A stretch of DNA of 64,000 bases from JBEKTY01 sp049515555 (lineage in GTDB: Bacteria; Planctomycetota; Planctomycetia; Pirellulales; Thermoguttaceae): the NCBI GenBank assembly GCA_049515555.1, contig JBEKTY010000010.1:1-64000 (forward strand), written 5' to 3'. The notes under the pieces were generated by a model. It was not told the origin of the DNA. It ran no database searches and saw only the letters and a list, made by a program, of their open reading frames with translations. Shown here one piece after another: positions 1 through 10,900 of the stretch. Position 1 is the first letter of the stretch; each line of letters starts with the position of its first letter. The translations under genes and the position numbers were made by a program.

Positions 1-91
1 CCAGGGCACGCTCACACTGACGATCAGTGCCGGTCATTGGATCAAGAACCGTGTGCTGAGCCTTCTGGCGCGGCTTCAGAATGCCTCTTGA
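1..91 (+). CDS. 3' end of an unidentified protein (partial)
   Basis: An open frame runs from the left edge (first full codon at base 2) to a TGA at 89-91 and encodes about 29 residues ending SLLARLQNAS. No start is visible, so this would be the C-terminus of a gene lying to the left. The segment is too short to assign to a family. Support is only the open frame and its coding-like composition; it could be chance. Confidence 0.35.
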   Translation, partial: QGTLTLTISAGHWIKNRVLSLLARLQNAS

Positions 92-295
92 GACCACGCA
101 ATTTATGCAACGTTAGGGTATATTCTTCCCGCCCCAATCATGCAATGTTGTCTTTTCCAGACTTTGCAGCGCCAGTTGCAGCGCGTCCGGAGAAATGGGA
201 GAATCCTGCTTGACGTGTCGAGGATGTTCGGTTCTTGCCGCGGGTACTTTGGTGCGGTCGAAGGGGACAGACCCCTGTCAGCACGGGCGGATCGG

Positions 296-405
296 CGAGC
301 ACTGCTGGGCAAGCCGGCAGTGGCACCCGCGCTGGACAAGCCAGCAGTGGCACCCGCGCTGGACAAGCCGGCAGGGGCCCCGCGCGAGCCGGCAGTGGCG
401 CCAGG
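296..405. repeat. REP/BIME-like hairpin repeats (family A), decayed cluster
   Basis: Several copies of the unit CTGGACAAGCCAGCAGTGGC occur head to tail with small differences, directly upstream of the FixJ-like gene. The same unit occurs as inverted pairs at 4714-4779, 19408-19487 and 22265-22343. CCAGCAGTG and CACTGCTGG flank a short CTTGTC/GACAAG centre, so each unit can fold into a hairpin. Any reading frame through this block is a by-product of the repeat, which is why the start of the next gene is placed after it. Confidence 0.8.
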
Positions 406-423
406 CCTGGAAGGAGCAGCGGC

Positions 424-1047
424 ATGGAGGGCGAGGCGGTGGTGTGGGTGGTGGCGGGGGATTCGAAGGCCCGGCGGGCGCTGGCGGCGCGGCTGAAGCT
501 GTTGGGCCTCGGCTGGACGGTCTGCCGGTCGGCCGACGAGTTCTTCGAGGTCTCGGCCCCCGGCCGGCCGGGATGCGTGCTGCTGGATGTCTCGCGGCCG
601 GAGGCCGACCTGGAGCTGCTCGAGCGGCGGGGCGCGCGTGGCCAGCATCGGCCGGTGGTCGGCATTTCCGGCTCCGCCGACGTTCCGACGGCCGTGCGGG
701 CGATGAAACTGGGGGCCTTCGACTTTCTCGATCAGTCGTGCACCAATCGGCAGTTGGCCGAGACGATCGCGGAGGCGATTGCGCACGATGCGGAAAACCG
801 GCGCGAGATCGGGCAGGCCGAAACCAGTCGCCGCCGCCTGAGCCGCCTGGACGACGGCCTCCGCCAGGTGCTCGATCTGCTGCTGGCCGGCTGCACGAAC
901 CGCGAAATGGCCGTCGAGTTGGACCTGAGCATCCGGGCGATCGAAGAGCGGCGGGCCAAGGTCATGCGGACCATGCGGGCCAAGTCGCTGCCCGACCTGG
1001 TGCGGCAGACACTCGTCGCCGAGGGGACGCGGCTTCGGGCGGAATGA
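424..1047 (+). CDS. FixJ/LuxR-type response regulator with a degenerate receiver
   Basis: The 207-residue product has the FixJ layout: a CheY-like receiver at about residues 6-120 and a LuxR-type helix-turn-helix at about 140-195 (motif CTNREMAVELDLSIRAIEER). The phospho-acceptor position is kept (LLDVSRP, D55). The acidic pocket near the start is reduced to AGD, and the lysine of the usual KP motif is missing (FLDQSC at 101-106). Phosphorylation control may therefore be weak or lost; that is inference. The ATG at 424 follows AAGGAGC and excludes the upstream repeat-derived codons. No histidine kinase is adjacent. It probably acts as a DNA-binding transcription regulator in the cytoplasm; targets are unknown. 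Confidence 0.75.
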   Translation: MEGEAVVWVVAGDSKARRALAARLKLLGLGWTVCRSADEFFEVSAPGRPGCVLLDVSRPEADLELLERRGARGQHRPVVGISGSADVPTAVRAMKLGAFDFLDQSCTNRQLAETIAEAIAHDAENRREIGQAETSRRRLSRLDDGLRQVLDLLLAGCTNREMAVELDLSIRAIEERRAKVMRTMRAKSLPDLVRQTLVAEGTRLRAE

Positions 1048-1109
1048 CGCGGAGACGCGGCTTCGGCCGGAATGACGCGGAGACGCGGCATGGGTCGGAA
1101 TGACGCGGA
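1026..1109. repeat. 28-bp tandem repeat, three units
   Basis: Three adjacent 28-bp units (1026-1053, 1054-1081, 1082-1109) of the form GACGCGG..TCGG..GGAATGACGCGGA are followed by shorter GACGCGGG copies to about 1133. The first unit encodes the last codons and stop of the regulator gene, so the array begins inside the coding region. Confidence 0.8.
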
Positions 1110-1166
1110 GACGCGGGGACGCGGGGGACGCGGAGATTGCCGGCGTCTCCGTGTTGTACTAGCCAG

Positions 1167-1225
1167 GGCGCGATGCGTCTGTTCACCAGACTATCGATTA
1201 TGTGCGCCTGCCCCCTTTATCTTTC
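1167..1225. repeat. 59-bp dispersed repeat, copy 1
   Basis: A 59-bp stretch beginning GGCGCGATGCGTCTGTTCAC and ending CCCTTTATCTTTC is repeated in the same orientation at 2353-2411 with a few differences. The two copies bracket the HEAT-repeat gene. Copy 1 overlaps the stop codon and last codons of that gene. Confidence 0.8.
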
Positions 1226-1980
1226 TTTATCTTTCCTTCCTTCTTGATCTTTTCCAAGGCTTCGGCTGCCGCCTTAAGAACCCACTCATTCTTGTCCTTG
1301 AGTAATTCGGTGAGGGCAGGGATAACAGCCTTCGCAGCGGGGCCTATCTCGCCCAGGGCTTCAGCAGCGGCCTGCCGAACGTCCTTGTTCTCGTGCTTGA
1401 GCAGTTCCGTCAGGGTAACCATTGCCTTCCACTGGGTTAGATGCCCCGCTAGCTCCTCCTCCGAAAAACCGTAGTTGTCTGGAATAGTCACTTCGGTTTC
1501 CCACCCTCCATAGCCGCTGCGTTCGTTCTGTGGTGGGCGGTAGGTGGAGGCAAGCAGAAGGACGACATTCTTGCTGTCGCCACTCGCCTCCACATAGAAG
1601 CGCGAAATGTCGGTCCATGCGTAGCGATGTGCTCGCCAGTAGTCGCACATTTCGATGCCTTTGGACGAGACTCGCAGATAGGAGCACTTGGGCAGTAGAT
1701 GCAGAAAGAGCACGACAGCGAATACGGCGAAGAACGGCAGGAACACCCATCCCCGCACATCTTGGTCACCAATCAACAGTAAAGAGAAAGCGGAAAGCGC
1801 AAGCAACCGCACGAGTGTCAAGAACAACTCAAACTTCTGGGGGCGGTACACGGCGGGCTTAGAGACATCAATCCGCCGTTTTGACTTACCGCGCAATGAG
1901 CGTTGAAGAAAGTCAATCGCGTTCAGGCACAAGGGACACCCTAGCATCAGCAACAACAAAAAGAGAAGATACCACAGCAT
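1198..1980 (-). CDS. HEAT-repeat membrane protein
   Basis: Taking the ATG at 1980 gives 260 residues; an upstream in-frame start would add 18 residues without hydrophobic character. There is one hydrophobic segment at the N-terminus and two more at about residues 50-95. A soluble part follows and ends in two HEAT-like helical repeats (VTLTELLKHENKDVRQAAAEALGEIG and a second copy beginning IPALTELLKDKN). HEAT repeats usually bind proteins. Family, partner and pathway are not recognisable. The final residues (GGRRT) lie in a dispersed repeat, so the original C-terminus may have been different. It stands alone, with repeat copies on both sides. Confidence 0.65.
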   Translation of the reverse strand: MLWYLLFLLLLMLGCPLCLNAIDFLQRSLRGKSKRRIDVSKPAVYRPQKFELFLTLVRLLALSAFSLLLIGDQDVRGWVFLPFFAVFAVVLFLHLLPKCSYLRVSSKGIEMCDYWRAHRYAWTDISRFYVEASGDSKNVVLLLASTYRPPQNERSGYGGWETEVTIPDNYGFSEEELAGHLTQWKAMVTLTELLKHENKDVRQAAAEALGEIGPAAKAVIPALTELLKDKNEWVLKAAAEALEKIKKEGKIKKDKGGRRT

Positions 1981-2711
1981 CCGATTTGGCCTTCTAGAAG
2001 AGCAGTGCCAGCAAGACGAAGCTGAAAACCACACGACAACGCATCATGGTTTTCGTTTCTCCCGCCCTTTGCGCACACCGACCAGTAGCATATCACGAAG
2101 CAAGGGGGACTGCAAAAGTCGGCCCACTTGCCTGCTCTTCCGAACCTCTTCTTGCTTTTCAACTTGGGACGAGTTCGCTGAAAATCTCCAGATTCACAGC
2201 GGCACGCATGGCGGGGTGGTTCGTGTTTCCCTGGAAAGCGCCCGAGTTACGCACGGCCTGCGGACGGCGGGGGGGCGGGGGGAGCGAAGGGGAGAAGGGG
2301 TGACAGAGGAACTAAAGGGGAGAGGAACTAAAGGGGACAAGCGACAAGGCAAGGCGCGATGCGTCTGTTCACCAGGCTACCCATTATATGCGCCTGTCCC
2401 CTTTATCTTTCCCACCTTTATGTCTCCTGACGCGAGTGGCTCTTGCGGCGATGGCGGGCGTGGCGCGCTTCGTGGGACTGGTTTCGCCAGCTCTTGGCGC
2501 GCTACCCTGTGCCTTACCTGCGGGCCATCCACTCGGTGTACCGTGGCGTAGCGAGTGGATAACTTGAGGGACCGAATGCGTTAATTGCGCACGTTCGGGT
2601 CTGTGGGAGCCCCGGGCGGGGAACCGCCCGGGGCCACCCGGTCGTTTTCATGCCCCCGTTTTCACGCCCATGTTCCCCTTCCATGCCCAGGAGTTGGAAG
2701 TCGTCAAGCCT
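1981..2711. other. Intergenic region with a repeat, no gene seen
   Basis: About 730 bp between two minus-strand genes. No frame here looks coding. It holds an AAAGGGGACA...TGTCCCCTTT inverted pair (2330-2406) enclosing most of the second copy of the 59-bp repeat (2353-2411). The left part is the upstream region of the HEAT-repeat gene; no promoter motif is clear enough to call. Confidence 0.6.
2353..2411. repeat. 59-bp dispersed repeat, copy 2
   Basis: Direct-repeat partner of 1167-1225. Here it is embedded between AAAGGGGACA and TGTCCCCTTT, giving the unit inverted ends of the same kind as the GGGGACAG-type repeat seen inside ccmF at 53660-53767. Confidence 0.75.
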
Positions 2712-4025
2712 TTACTTGCGCCGTCGCCACGCCATGACGAGCCCCATCGCAGCCAGGCCCGACAAGCCGATGAAGATTGAGGGTTCGGGGACTGTTTCTG
2801 CGCCACCGCCGCTGCCACCATCGCCAGGGCCACCGCTGCCGCCATCGCCAGGGCCACCGCTGCCGCCATCGCCAGGGCCACCGCCACCACCAGCGCTTGG
2901 AGTAAGGAGGAAGGCGTCGATTTGCCCGCTGGGATTGCTCCCAATCCCAACAATCTGCCCATTGTCGTTGATCGCAGTTGCCATGGAAAGGAACCAGTTG
3001 GAAGACGGGTCAATTAATTCGTTCAAGTCATGCATAACTCCGTTGCTCCAAAAAAACGCTCCCCCTGCATGACCATTGACGGTATGATCATAATAGGACC
3101 ATCCAACGACATTCCCAATGCTGTTGATGCCAAAGGCACAACTGCCCGCCCCGAGGGAGCCGAGATCCTGCATAGCCCCGTTAGTGTACAGAAACGAGTG
3201 CTGGCCAGTCTGCGGATCGGTGGGGGATGCGATGATCTGCCCGCTAGAATTGATGCCCTTGGCCGTCCACCAATTGTCACCATCGGGGAGTATGCCGAGG
3301 TCTTGCATCCTACCATTACTATAGAGAAATCCATGTTCGCCGATGCCGATCCCGTATGAGTCTCCAGTGATCTGCCCGCTACTGTTTACGCCGCGGGCGA
3401 TGCTATATCCTGCACCCGGTGCGGTGCCAATGTCCTGCATGCGTCCGCCACTGTATAGGAAGGCGTGCACGGTATTATCGTTTGTGTTTGTGGCCGCGTA
3501 TCCCACGACCTGCCCGGTGTCGTTGATAGCATAAGCTTGACTCTCTTTTCCTCCGAGCGTCCCGAGGTCCTGCATAGCTCCGCCGCTGTACAGAAAGGCG
3601 TGCGCGGTATTATCGTTTGTGGTCGCGTATCCCACGACCTGCCCACTGTTGTTGATGCCGTAAGCGTTAGATTGGTACGGTTGACTGCCTCCGAACGCGC
3701 CAAGGTCCTGCATAGCCCCACTGCTGTACAGGAACGCGTGGTAGTCGCCCTGGCCAGTAAGCGAATACCCCGCTACCTGCCCATTCTCATTGATACCTGC
3801 GGGGACACAGTAGCCACCGCCGAATCCTCCGCCGAGGTCCGTGATTGTAAAGTAATCGGCCCGGACGCTGGGTGCGGAAGCCAACGCAGGGATGAGCGGA
3901 ACCACCCACGCCATGATCATAAGAAACCGCCGCAGAAATGCTGGCACTGGCGCCAGGGGAACAGCCGAGGACAACAGACGCGCGACGGACAGGGCGAGAC
4001 GCACGCGGGTAAGAAACTTAGCCAT
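2712..4025 (-). CDS. HAF-repeat, PEP-CTERM exported protein
   Basis: 437 residues. An N-terminal signal sequence runs to about residue 50. A chain of HAF-type repeats follows (FLYSGGAMQDLG, INNSGQVVGYA and variants) to about 370. Then come a Gly/Pro/Asp-rich linker made of GGSGGPGD repeats and a PEP-CTERM sorting tail (VPEPS, hydrophobic helix, then WRRRK). Such proteins are exported and handled by the exosortase system at the cell surface; no exosortase gene is in the window. Function of HAF repeats is unknown. The start ATG at 4025 is supported by GGAG seven bases upstream. Three other HAF proteins occur at 41353, 43046 and 61168. Confidence 0.85.
   Translation of the reverse strand: MAKFLTRVRLALSVARLLSSAVPLAPVPAFLRRFLMIMAWVVPLIPALASAPSVRADYFTITDLGGGFGGGYCVPAGINENGQVAGYSLTGQGDYHAFLYSSGAMQDLGAFGGSQPYQSNAYGINNSGQVVGYATTNDNTAHAFLYSGGAMQDLGTLGGKESQAYAINDTGQVVGYAATNTNDNTVHAFLYSGGRMQDIGTAPGAGYSIARGVNSSGQITGDSYGIGIGEHGFLYSNGRMQDLGILPDGDNWWTAKGINSSGQIIASPTDPQTGQHSFLYTNGAMQDLGSLGAGSCAFGINSIGNVVGWSYYDHTVNGHAGGAFFWSNGVMHDLNELIDPSSNWFLSMATAINDNGQIVGIGSNPSGQIDAFLLTPSAGGGGGPGDGGSGGPGDGGSGGPGDGGSGGGAETVPEPSIFIGLSGLAAMGLVMAWRRRK
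2805..2885. repeat. 24-bp coding tandem repeat (Gly-Pro-Asp linker)
   Basis: About three 24-bp units of CCACCGCTGCCGCCATCGCC plus AGGG lie inside the HAF gene and encode the flexible GGSGGPGD linker before the PEP-CTERM tail. Copy number is likely variable between strains (inference). Confidence 0.75.
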
Positions 4026-4510
4026 AAGGTGCTCCTTGTTATACGTAGTGGCAATGAATCGGTCTACGGCAGATACGCCTTACCCCTAGCACCAACGCAA
4101 AAGCCCGTCGCCGCATTCGTACACCATCTTCCCGCACCCCCCTTTGCGATGTGGAAACGACTTCCTTCACTCGCTATTATAGCGAGCATCCGCATCCAGT
4201 CAATCAATTCTCCCTCGGATTTCGCATACTCGTCGCGCGGTTGCGCAAACGCGCAACTTCCGGGGTGGAGGCATAAAGAGGCCCCGTTTTCGTGAATTTC
4301 CAACAACCGGAACGGAGAGGGGCTAGCCGGGGTCCAGGGGCGGCAATGAGCGCCCCGGTCGGCGGATGGATCCGCCGAAATGCCCGCGGCATGCGTGCCT
4401 GGCCTCCGTATCCTGTCTGTAACGCGCACAATGTAAGAGATAGGAAAATTGATTTCGTCCACCAAGAGTGAGTGTACGAGAGAGAACTGGTAAATCAAGT
4501 GGGAATCGTG

Positions 4511-4560
4511 GGGTGCAGGAGGGGCAGGGCGGCCGCGGCCGCCCTGCCCCTCCTGCACCC
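4511..4560. repeat. Perfect 50-bp palindrome
   Basis: The two 25-bp arms are exact reverse complements with no loop: the left half begins GGGTGCAGGAGGGGCAGGGC and the centre is GGCCGCGGCC. It is very GC-rich and would extrude as a cruciform or form a strong RNA hairpin. There is no T-run on either side, so it is not a standard intrinsic terminator. Confidence 0.95.
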
Positions 4561-4713
4561 GTCGGCGTTCTGGTGGGCTGCCGAGCGAAGATGCCGGTCA
4601 CGATGCGGCACGACTGGCGATGCTGCTGTCTACCCGACTGCGGGCGGAGCGCGCGGTACGCGCGAACCGCCCCCGGGCGAGCTAGCGGTCTGTCCATCTC
4701 GGCCTCACGAGTT

Positions 4714-4779
<66 letters not shown>

Positions 4780-4901
4780 TAAACTCGACTTGGGCAGACC
4801 ACTAACCGTCGGTGAGGATCAGAAGGTCGCCTCGAACGTGTCGATGTCCACGCAGGCCAGTTCCCGGAGCTCGGTCGAAGAATAACGTCAGCAATATTTA
4901 T

Positions 4902-4954
4902 TGTAGCCGGCACACGCCGTGTGGCGGATTTCCGCACACGGCGTGTGCGGACTA
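4902..4954. repeat. ACACGCCGTGT hairpin repeat (family D), copy 1
   Basis: Begins TGTAGCCGGCACACGCCGTG and ends CACGGCGTGTGCGGACTACA. The ends are imperfect inverted repeats (TGTAG...CTACA) and each half is itself palindromic. A second copy lies at 18439-18499. Confidence 0.85.
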
Positions 4955-4977
4955 CATTGCTAGGCGGTAGACGGCGA

Positions 4978-7900
4978 TCAGCGGTAGAACAGGCGGAAGA
5001 GGACGGCCAGGACGATGGCCAGGCCGAGGATGCTCGGCCAGAGCCAGAGCCACCAGGCCAGGCCCAGCCCGACGCCGAACACGTAGGGCCAGCGGGCGAA
5101 GCAATAGCGGAGCGTGCCGCGGCGCACCAGCGGCACGGCGGCGGCGGCCAGCGCGGCCCAGACCGCGCCCGTCAGCAGGCGGCCGGGCCAAGGATCGGGC
5201 TCGGGGCGGTCGTAATGCAGGCTGATCGAGGTCCGGTCGCGCGGAAGTGCATAGCGGGTTACGGCCTGCGAGCGATCGACGGTTGCCTGCCAGACGGCGG
5301 CAATGCCGCCGGGCGGGTCGGGCGGGATGGCGCGGGGCTCGATGGGGCCTGCCTCGTCGGCCACGCCGGGCCCGCAGGAGGGCGGGCCGGCGATGGTCCA
5401 GATCGTCCGCTCGGCGGGCAGGCCGCGGAGGCTGGGGGCCGAGAACTGGCGGTCTGCGCCGGGCGAAGCCTGTCCCGCGGCCTGCTCGCCGGTGAACAGG
5501 ACCTCCACGCGTTGCGACGGCAAGTCCGGCGAAAGCGGCACGCCGAACTGGCCGGCCTCGGCCGGAACCGGATCGACGGGCACGCCGGCCACGGCCAGCG
5601 ACAGGAGCGCGGCGCCGGCGGGCAGTGCCAGCGCGCACTCGGCGACGTTGCCCACATCGACGTCGAAGGTTGCCGCCCCGCGGTATCCGCCGCCGGCTTG
5701 GCAGGCATAGCGGATATCGGCCAGGCGGACGTGGGCCGCGGGCCGCTGCGATTCGGTCGACGACAGAACCGCCTGCCAAGTCTCGCCGATCACCTCGTAG
5801 GCCGTGGCCTGGCCGGCGGGGGGCAAGTCTTTCTGCCAGGGCTCGCTCACGGGCTGCCCCCGGGTTGAATGGCGCGCGGCGCCGCTGCCGATGGCCCGCA
5901 AACCTTGGACCTCCCAGGAAATCGGCCGATTCTGGAGCTGTGCCGGCAGGACGACGATTCGCCGGGCGGGGCTTGGCTGCCGGAGGCGGATATCCGGCAC
6001 CGCCACCCGGTCGGCGGTCGCCGGCACCAGCGGTACGGCGACCGTGAAGGAGAAATCGCCGGCCACGGCCGTGCGCGGCTGGAGGAGCAGCGGGCCCTGG
6101 GGACCGGGCGCCGGCTGGCCCCTGAACGCCGCCGCGGGACTGAGCTTGTAGGGACCGCTCCAGCCCTCCGACACGTCGATGACGATCTCGTCGATCGCGC
6201 CGCGGGTGACGTGCAACCGGCAGTGCAGCACGGCCTTCCATCCGCCGTCTTCCCAGACCATGCGGGTGAGCTGTTCGGCGTAGCATTCGGGCTGGTTGGG
6301 CGTAACGGTGAGCACGGCCCGGGGGTTGACCGCCGGGTCGGCCCGGAAGGCTTGCACCAGGCGGGGCGTGTCGGCGCGGCCGGAGTCGGCGGGCGGTTCC
6401 TTGATCTCGGCCAGTCCGTCGGCGTCGCGGAGTGCGACCAGTACCCAGGGCTGGCGAAACAGTTGAACGATCGAGGATTGCGTGCGGGCGCCGTCGACGT
6501 GCAGGATGGGCAGCGGCAGATCGGGGCGGGCAACCGGCAGCGAGCCGCGGAGCTGCAACTCCTGCCGGCCGGAGAGCGGGCCGGTAAGGAAGACGGTGAT
6601 CAGGCCCTTGGGGTCTTGGGTCCAGCGGGCCAGCCGCCCCACGCCCTCGGCCGTGACGGAAATCCGCTCGACGTGCAGCGCCGGCGGGGCCAGGATGCGG
6701 TGCTGGAACACGTAGCCGGCGGCCGTGGCGAGCTGGGCGTCGAAGCGGACTTCGGCCGCCGTCTCGTCGAAGACCAGGGCCAGCGTCTGATCCACGGTGG
6801 TCTCGGGCCGGCGGGGGTGCGTGGCCAGGTCGCACTCGGCGGGCCCCAGGGGCAAGCGGCAGGCGAACTGGGGCACATTGCCCGCGGGGCCCCAAGCGCC
6901 GGTGAACTCGGGCACGGCCAGGGCCCGCCCCGGCCCCAAGGGCGGCGCGCGATACTCCAGCGCCGGATCGACGGAAACGGCCAGCCAGCGCCGCGTCGGC
7001 CGGGCGTCGAGCACTTCCAGTTGCGGCAGTCGCAGATTGCCCACGCCGGACACGCCGGTCCACAGGAAGCGGGCCTCGACGGTCGCCGCGTCGGCGATTC
7101 CGCGCGGCCACTGCAACTCCAAAAGCTGCATCTGCGCGGTCGTGCGGACCGCGCGGACCAGCGGGGCGTCGGGGCCGGCCAGCGGAAGCATCTGCAAGCC
7201 GGGATCGACCGCCCACTGCAGCCGCTGGAGCTGCCCGGCGACCACCTTCAGTTTCAGCTTGGCGTCGATAAAGACCGAGCCGGGCAGGAGCCGGAGCCAG
7301 AGCAACTGCTCGGCATCGACCGCCGGCGCCGCCGCCTCGGCCGCCGCGTCCGACCAGCGGAGCGACAATTGATCGGCGGGCCCCAGCTCGGCGGTCCACT
7401 GCGCGGCGGCGGAATCCCAACGCACCGCGCCGGCCGCAGAGGGGATCTCGAGGGCCGGCAGGTTGCCCGCCGCGGCCAGCTCCAGCCGCGCGCCGACGAC
7501 CCGCGGAATCGCCAAATCGAATCCGGCCGGGCCGCTGCCGCCGCGCATCGTGGGCCGCAAGGCCAGCTCCAGGCGATACTCGCCCGGCTGGGCCACCTCG
7601 ATCACCAGCGCCGAGCCGTCGGCTTCCCACTCGGGTTGCACGGGGCGGTCGTCCAGCCGGGCTTCGCCGGGCAGGAGCTTGGCCTCCGCATGCCGAAAGG
7701 GGATCCGCACGCGGGCCGCCGCGTCGTAGACCAGCAGGTCGAAGCCGGCCGTCAGCCGATCGACGAGCAGCCGTTGCGAGGCGGCGTCCTTGGCCAGCGT
7801 GCCCCGGTAGGCGGCGCCCGCAATCAGCCAGCCTTGCGGCTTCTCGCTGCGCATCGCCGCGCGGCGATACAAGCGGTCGTAGAAGTCCTCGCTCAGGAAG

Positions 7901-10900
7901 TACTTCCCGCCGGTCGGCTGTTGCTGCGCATCGACGGGGATGAAGACCGAATAGGTGACCGGCCGGGGCGGCTTGGCGGTATCGGCGGCCCGCAGCGCAC
8001 CGCCGCCCAGCAGCATGGCCGCCAGTACCGGGACACCGAAGGGAATCATGCGGCTCACGGTGCTGGGGGGCTGGGCGGTTTCGTCGCGCTGGTCGGGCCG
8101 CGGCCGTTCGGCCCGTGCGCGGCGAAACAGCCCCAGCGCCAGGCAGCAGAGCGTGCCCAGCAGGGCCCCGGCCAGTACGCTCAGGAAGGCCGGCGGCGCG
8201 AGCATGCCGGCCACGCCCAAGGCGCCGGCCAGCAGCACGAGCAGGACCGGCCGGCCGACGAGCGTCCACGCCCCGACGGCGATCACCAGCAGGCAGACCA
8301 CCCAGCCGGCCATGCACACGGTCGGGCGATGCACGTAAGCCAGGCGGAAGGGCGTGGCGGGCAACTCCAGGCGGTAAGCATTCCAGCCGGCGGCGTCGGC
8401 GTGCGTTTCGCCACACAAGGGCGAGGCGTCGGCCTCGGTACTGCCAAGGGGGACAGTCCCCTCGATCCGAGAGCCGGCCGGCAGGCGGGGCGCTACGATG
8501 GCATCGGCCGTCGGCAGCGGCTCGTCGACCGCGGGGGCATCAGCCGCGGCCCCTTTGCCGGCCGCGACGGGGAGATCGCCAATGGTCGCGGAGGCCGCGC
8601 CGGGGCGCGGGCCAAGGCCCACGGCGGCCAGCCATGCCGCCGCACTCAGCGGGTCGAATACCGGCTCGCCGGGTGCGCGGCCCAGCGTGCCCAGCAGCCG
8701 CTGGCTGCAACTCACCGGCCGCAGCGGCGCCGCGCCGCGATCGGGCAGGAAGCGGCAGGCTTCGTAGCCCGGCGGCAGCCAGACGGTCCAATGCCGGGCC
8801 AGCACGGGGCAATCGACTTCGGGCAGCAGCGGCGCGAGCCATCCGGCCACCCGCAAGCCGCCGGAGAGCGTCGTGAATTGGAGGCACAGCTTCGGAAATC
8901 GCTCGCCGGCGGGAAGATCGATCAGGAAAGTGCCGGGCTCGGCGTCGGCCGGGGGGCCGACACTGGCCCGATGGTCGTCGACCCAGATGCCTTGAACGTC
9001 TTGCGGCGTGGCGGCGGGGGGCAGGGTCAAGCGGATGCGTGCGGCCCCCGTGCTTTGCAAACGGTAGGCGACGCAATGCTGGCCGCTGCCATCGGCGGCA
9101 AGTTGCGATTGGAGCTCGCAGTTCCAGGCCCAGACGGTGGGCAGCGCGGCCTCGGCCGCGGCGGACAGGACCAAGGCCGGCTCGGCATCGGCCGCCGCTT
9201 CGCCGGGCGGGTCGTACTGATAGGTGGCCCTGGTCGTCTGGTACTGGCTGGGCAAGACCGGCTCGCTGGGGAGCGGCTTGAGCCGATTGTTCTTGATCCG
9301 CAGCGGCTGCGGGCCCAGGCTCCGCACGACCAGCGTGGCCTGCTGGCTGGCGGCCTCGGGGAGCGTGGCGAGGCTCACCGCCTGGGGCTCGGCCAGCGGG
9401 GTCTCGCGCACGGCCCGAATCTCGAACGGTCCGCTGTGCGGGCGGCGGAGGGCCAGGTCCCAGGTTTCGCCTTCCGCCGCCTGCGGGCCGATCTTGGGCT
9501 GCTCGGGCGCAGCGGGCCGGGCCGTCAGGCCGCCTTCCTCTTCGCCGGCCAACGACCATCGCGGCGGGACCGCGCGGCGCCGCGAAAAGCGGGCCACCAC
9601 CCGATCCACCGGCGAAGATTTCGCCGGCGTGCAAACCAGCCGGTAACTCTCCTGCAAGCCCCCGCCGCCGGCAGTGGCCTCCACGTGCAGCGTGGCCGCG
9701 TAGGTCGGTCGGCGATCCTCCAGCGAGACGCGCAGTTGGCGGGCCCCCGCGTCGTCCAGAAACAGCAGATCGGTCGGCGGCTGGTCGAACAAGTCCAGCT
9801 CGGCGGCCGTGAGCCGTTGCGGGTTGACCTGCCGGAGCCGCTCGGCGCCGGCGAGTTTCAGGGCATGAGCGCCCAAAGGCCGGAGCGACATGAACCGCCG
9901 GTCGTCGGCCGAGCCCGGGAACCGCAGCGGAACGAGATCGTTGATCGCCAGGCTCCGGCCCGCCGAGGCGTACAGTCGCCGCGCGGCGATCACCAGGCGC
10001 AGGCTGCGCGCCGCTACGAGCGGTTTGGCCAGCCGCAGCGCCAGCCGTCGCCCGCCGCCGCGGGATTCCACGGTCCAATCGTCCAGGGCGTCGGCCGGCA
10101 ACGACTCGACGGAATCGATCGTCCAGCTCGGCGTGACCTCGGCTTCCAGGGTGAAGATCGCCGCGTCGGCGGTGCGAAAGTCGGCCGTCACGCGGCTGTT
10201 GATCTTGCCCTCGCCCAGCAGCATGGCGGTGCCGCTGGTGATCTGCACGGCCGGCTGACGCTGGGCGAGCGAGAGCTCGAGCGTGGCGTCGGGCCCGAAG
10301 AACTCCAGTTGCAGCGACTCGCCGGAGCGCGGGGCGGCCAGCGGCTCGAAGCCCGATTGGCGGCAGCCGGCGGACTGGAACTGCTCGATCCACAGCGGCG
10401 CCGACACCACGAGCGTGGCGCTGCCGTCTTGCCAGAAGCAGTCCTCGGGCAGGAGCCTGGGCAGTTTCCAGCTTTGCGCGGCGAGCAGCGGGGCCACGGC
10501 CCGCAGCCGCACCACGCCCGTGCCCTCGCGGAGCGGCCGCGGCAGCGCGAGCACTACCCGGCCCGGCCGATCGCCGGGCGCCGAGCGAACCGACCAGGCG
10601 AGCGGGGCGTCGGCGTACATCGCGCTGACGAGCTGCAAGGGCGGCTCGAGCCACAGCGGGATCTCGCTGAGCGGCGCCTGATGGGCCTCCAGGCGCAGTT
10701 GGCTGGAAAGTTCCAGGCCGTGCAGCGAGATTTCATAGGTCGTCGATTGCCGCGCCAAGACCAGCCGCGAGCGCTGCCCGGCCGCGCCGGGGGCCAGCAG
10801 CGAGAGGCGGAAACGCACATGGCCGCCCAACTCGATCTGCCAGCGGTGCAGCCCGTCGTGCATTCCGCCGTCGAGCACCAGGCCCCGGTCGGCCGTGAGA

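Noticed and set aside
296..405. Repeat block considered as a CRISPR-like array
   Set aside because: Units are about 28-30 bp in direct succession with no unique spacers and match the REP-A family found elsewhere as inverted pairs.
2330..2410. Inverted AAAGGGGACA/TGTCCCCTTT pair considered as an insertion sequence
   Set aside because: Only about 80 bp, no coding capacity, no target duplication visible; better described as a palindromic repeat.
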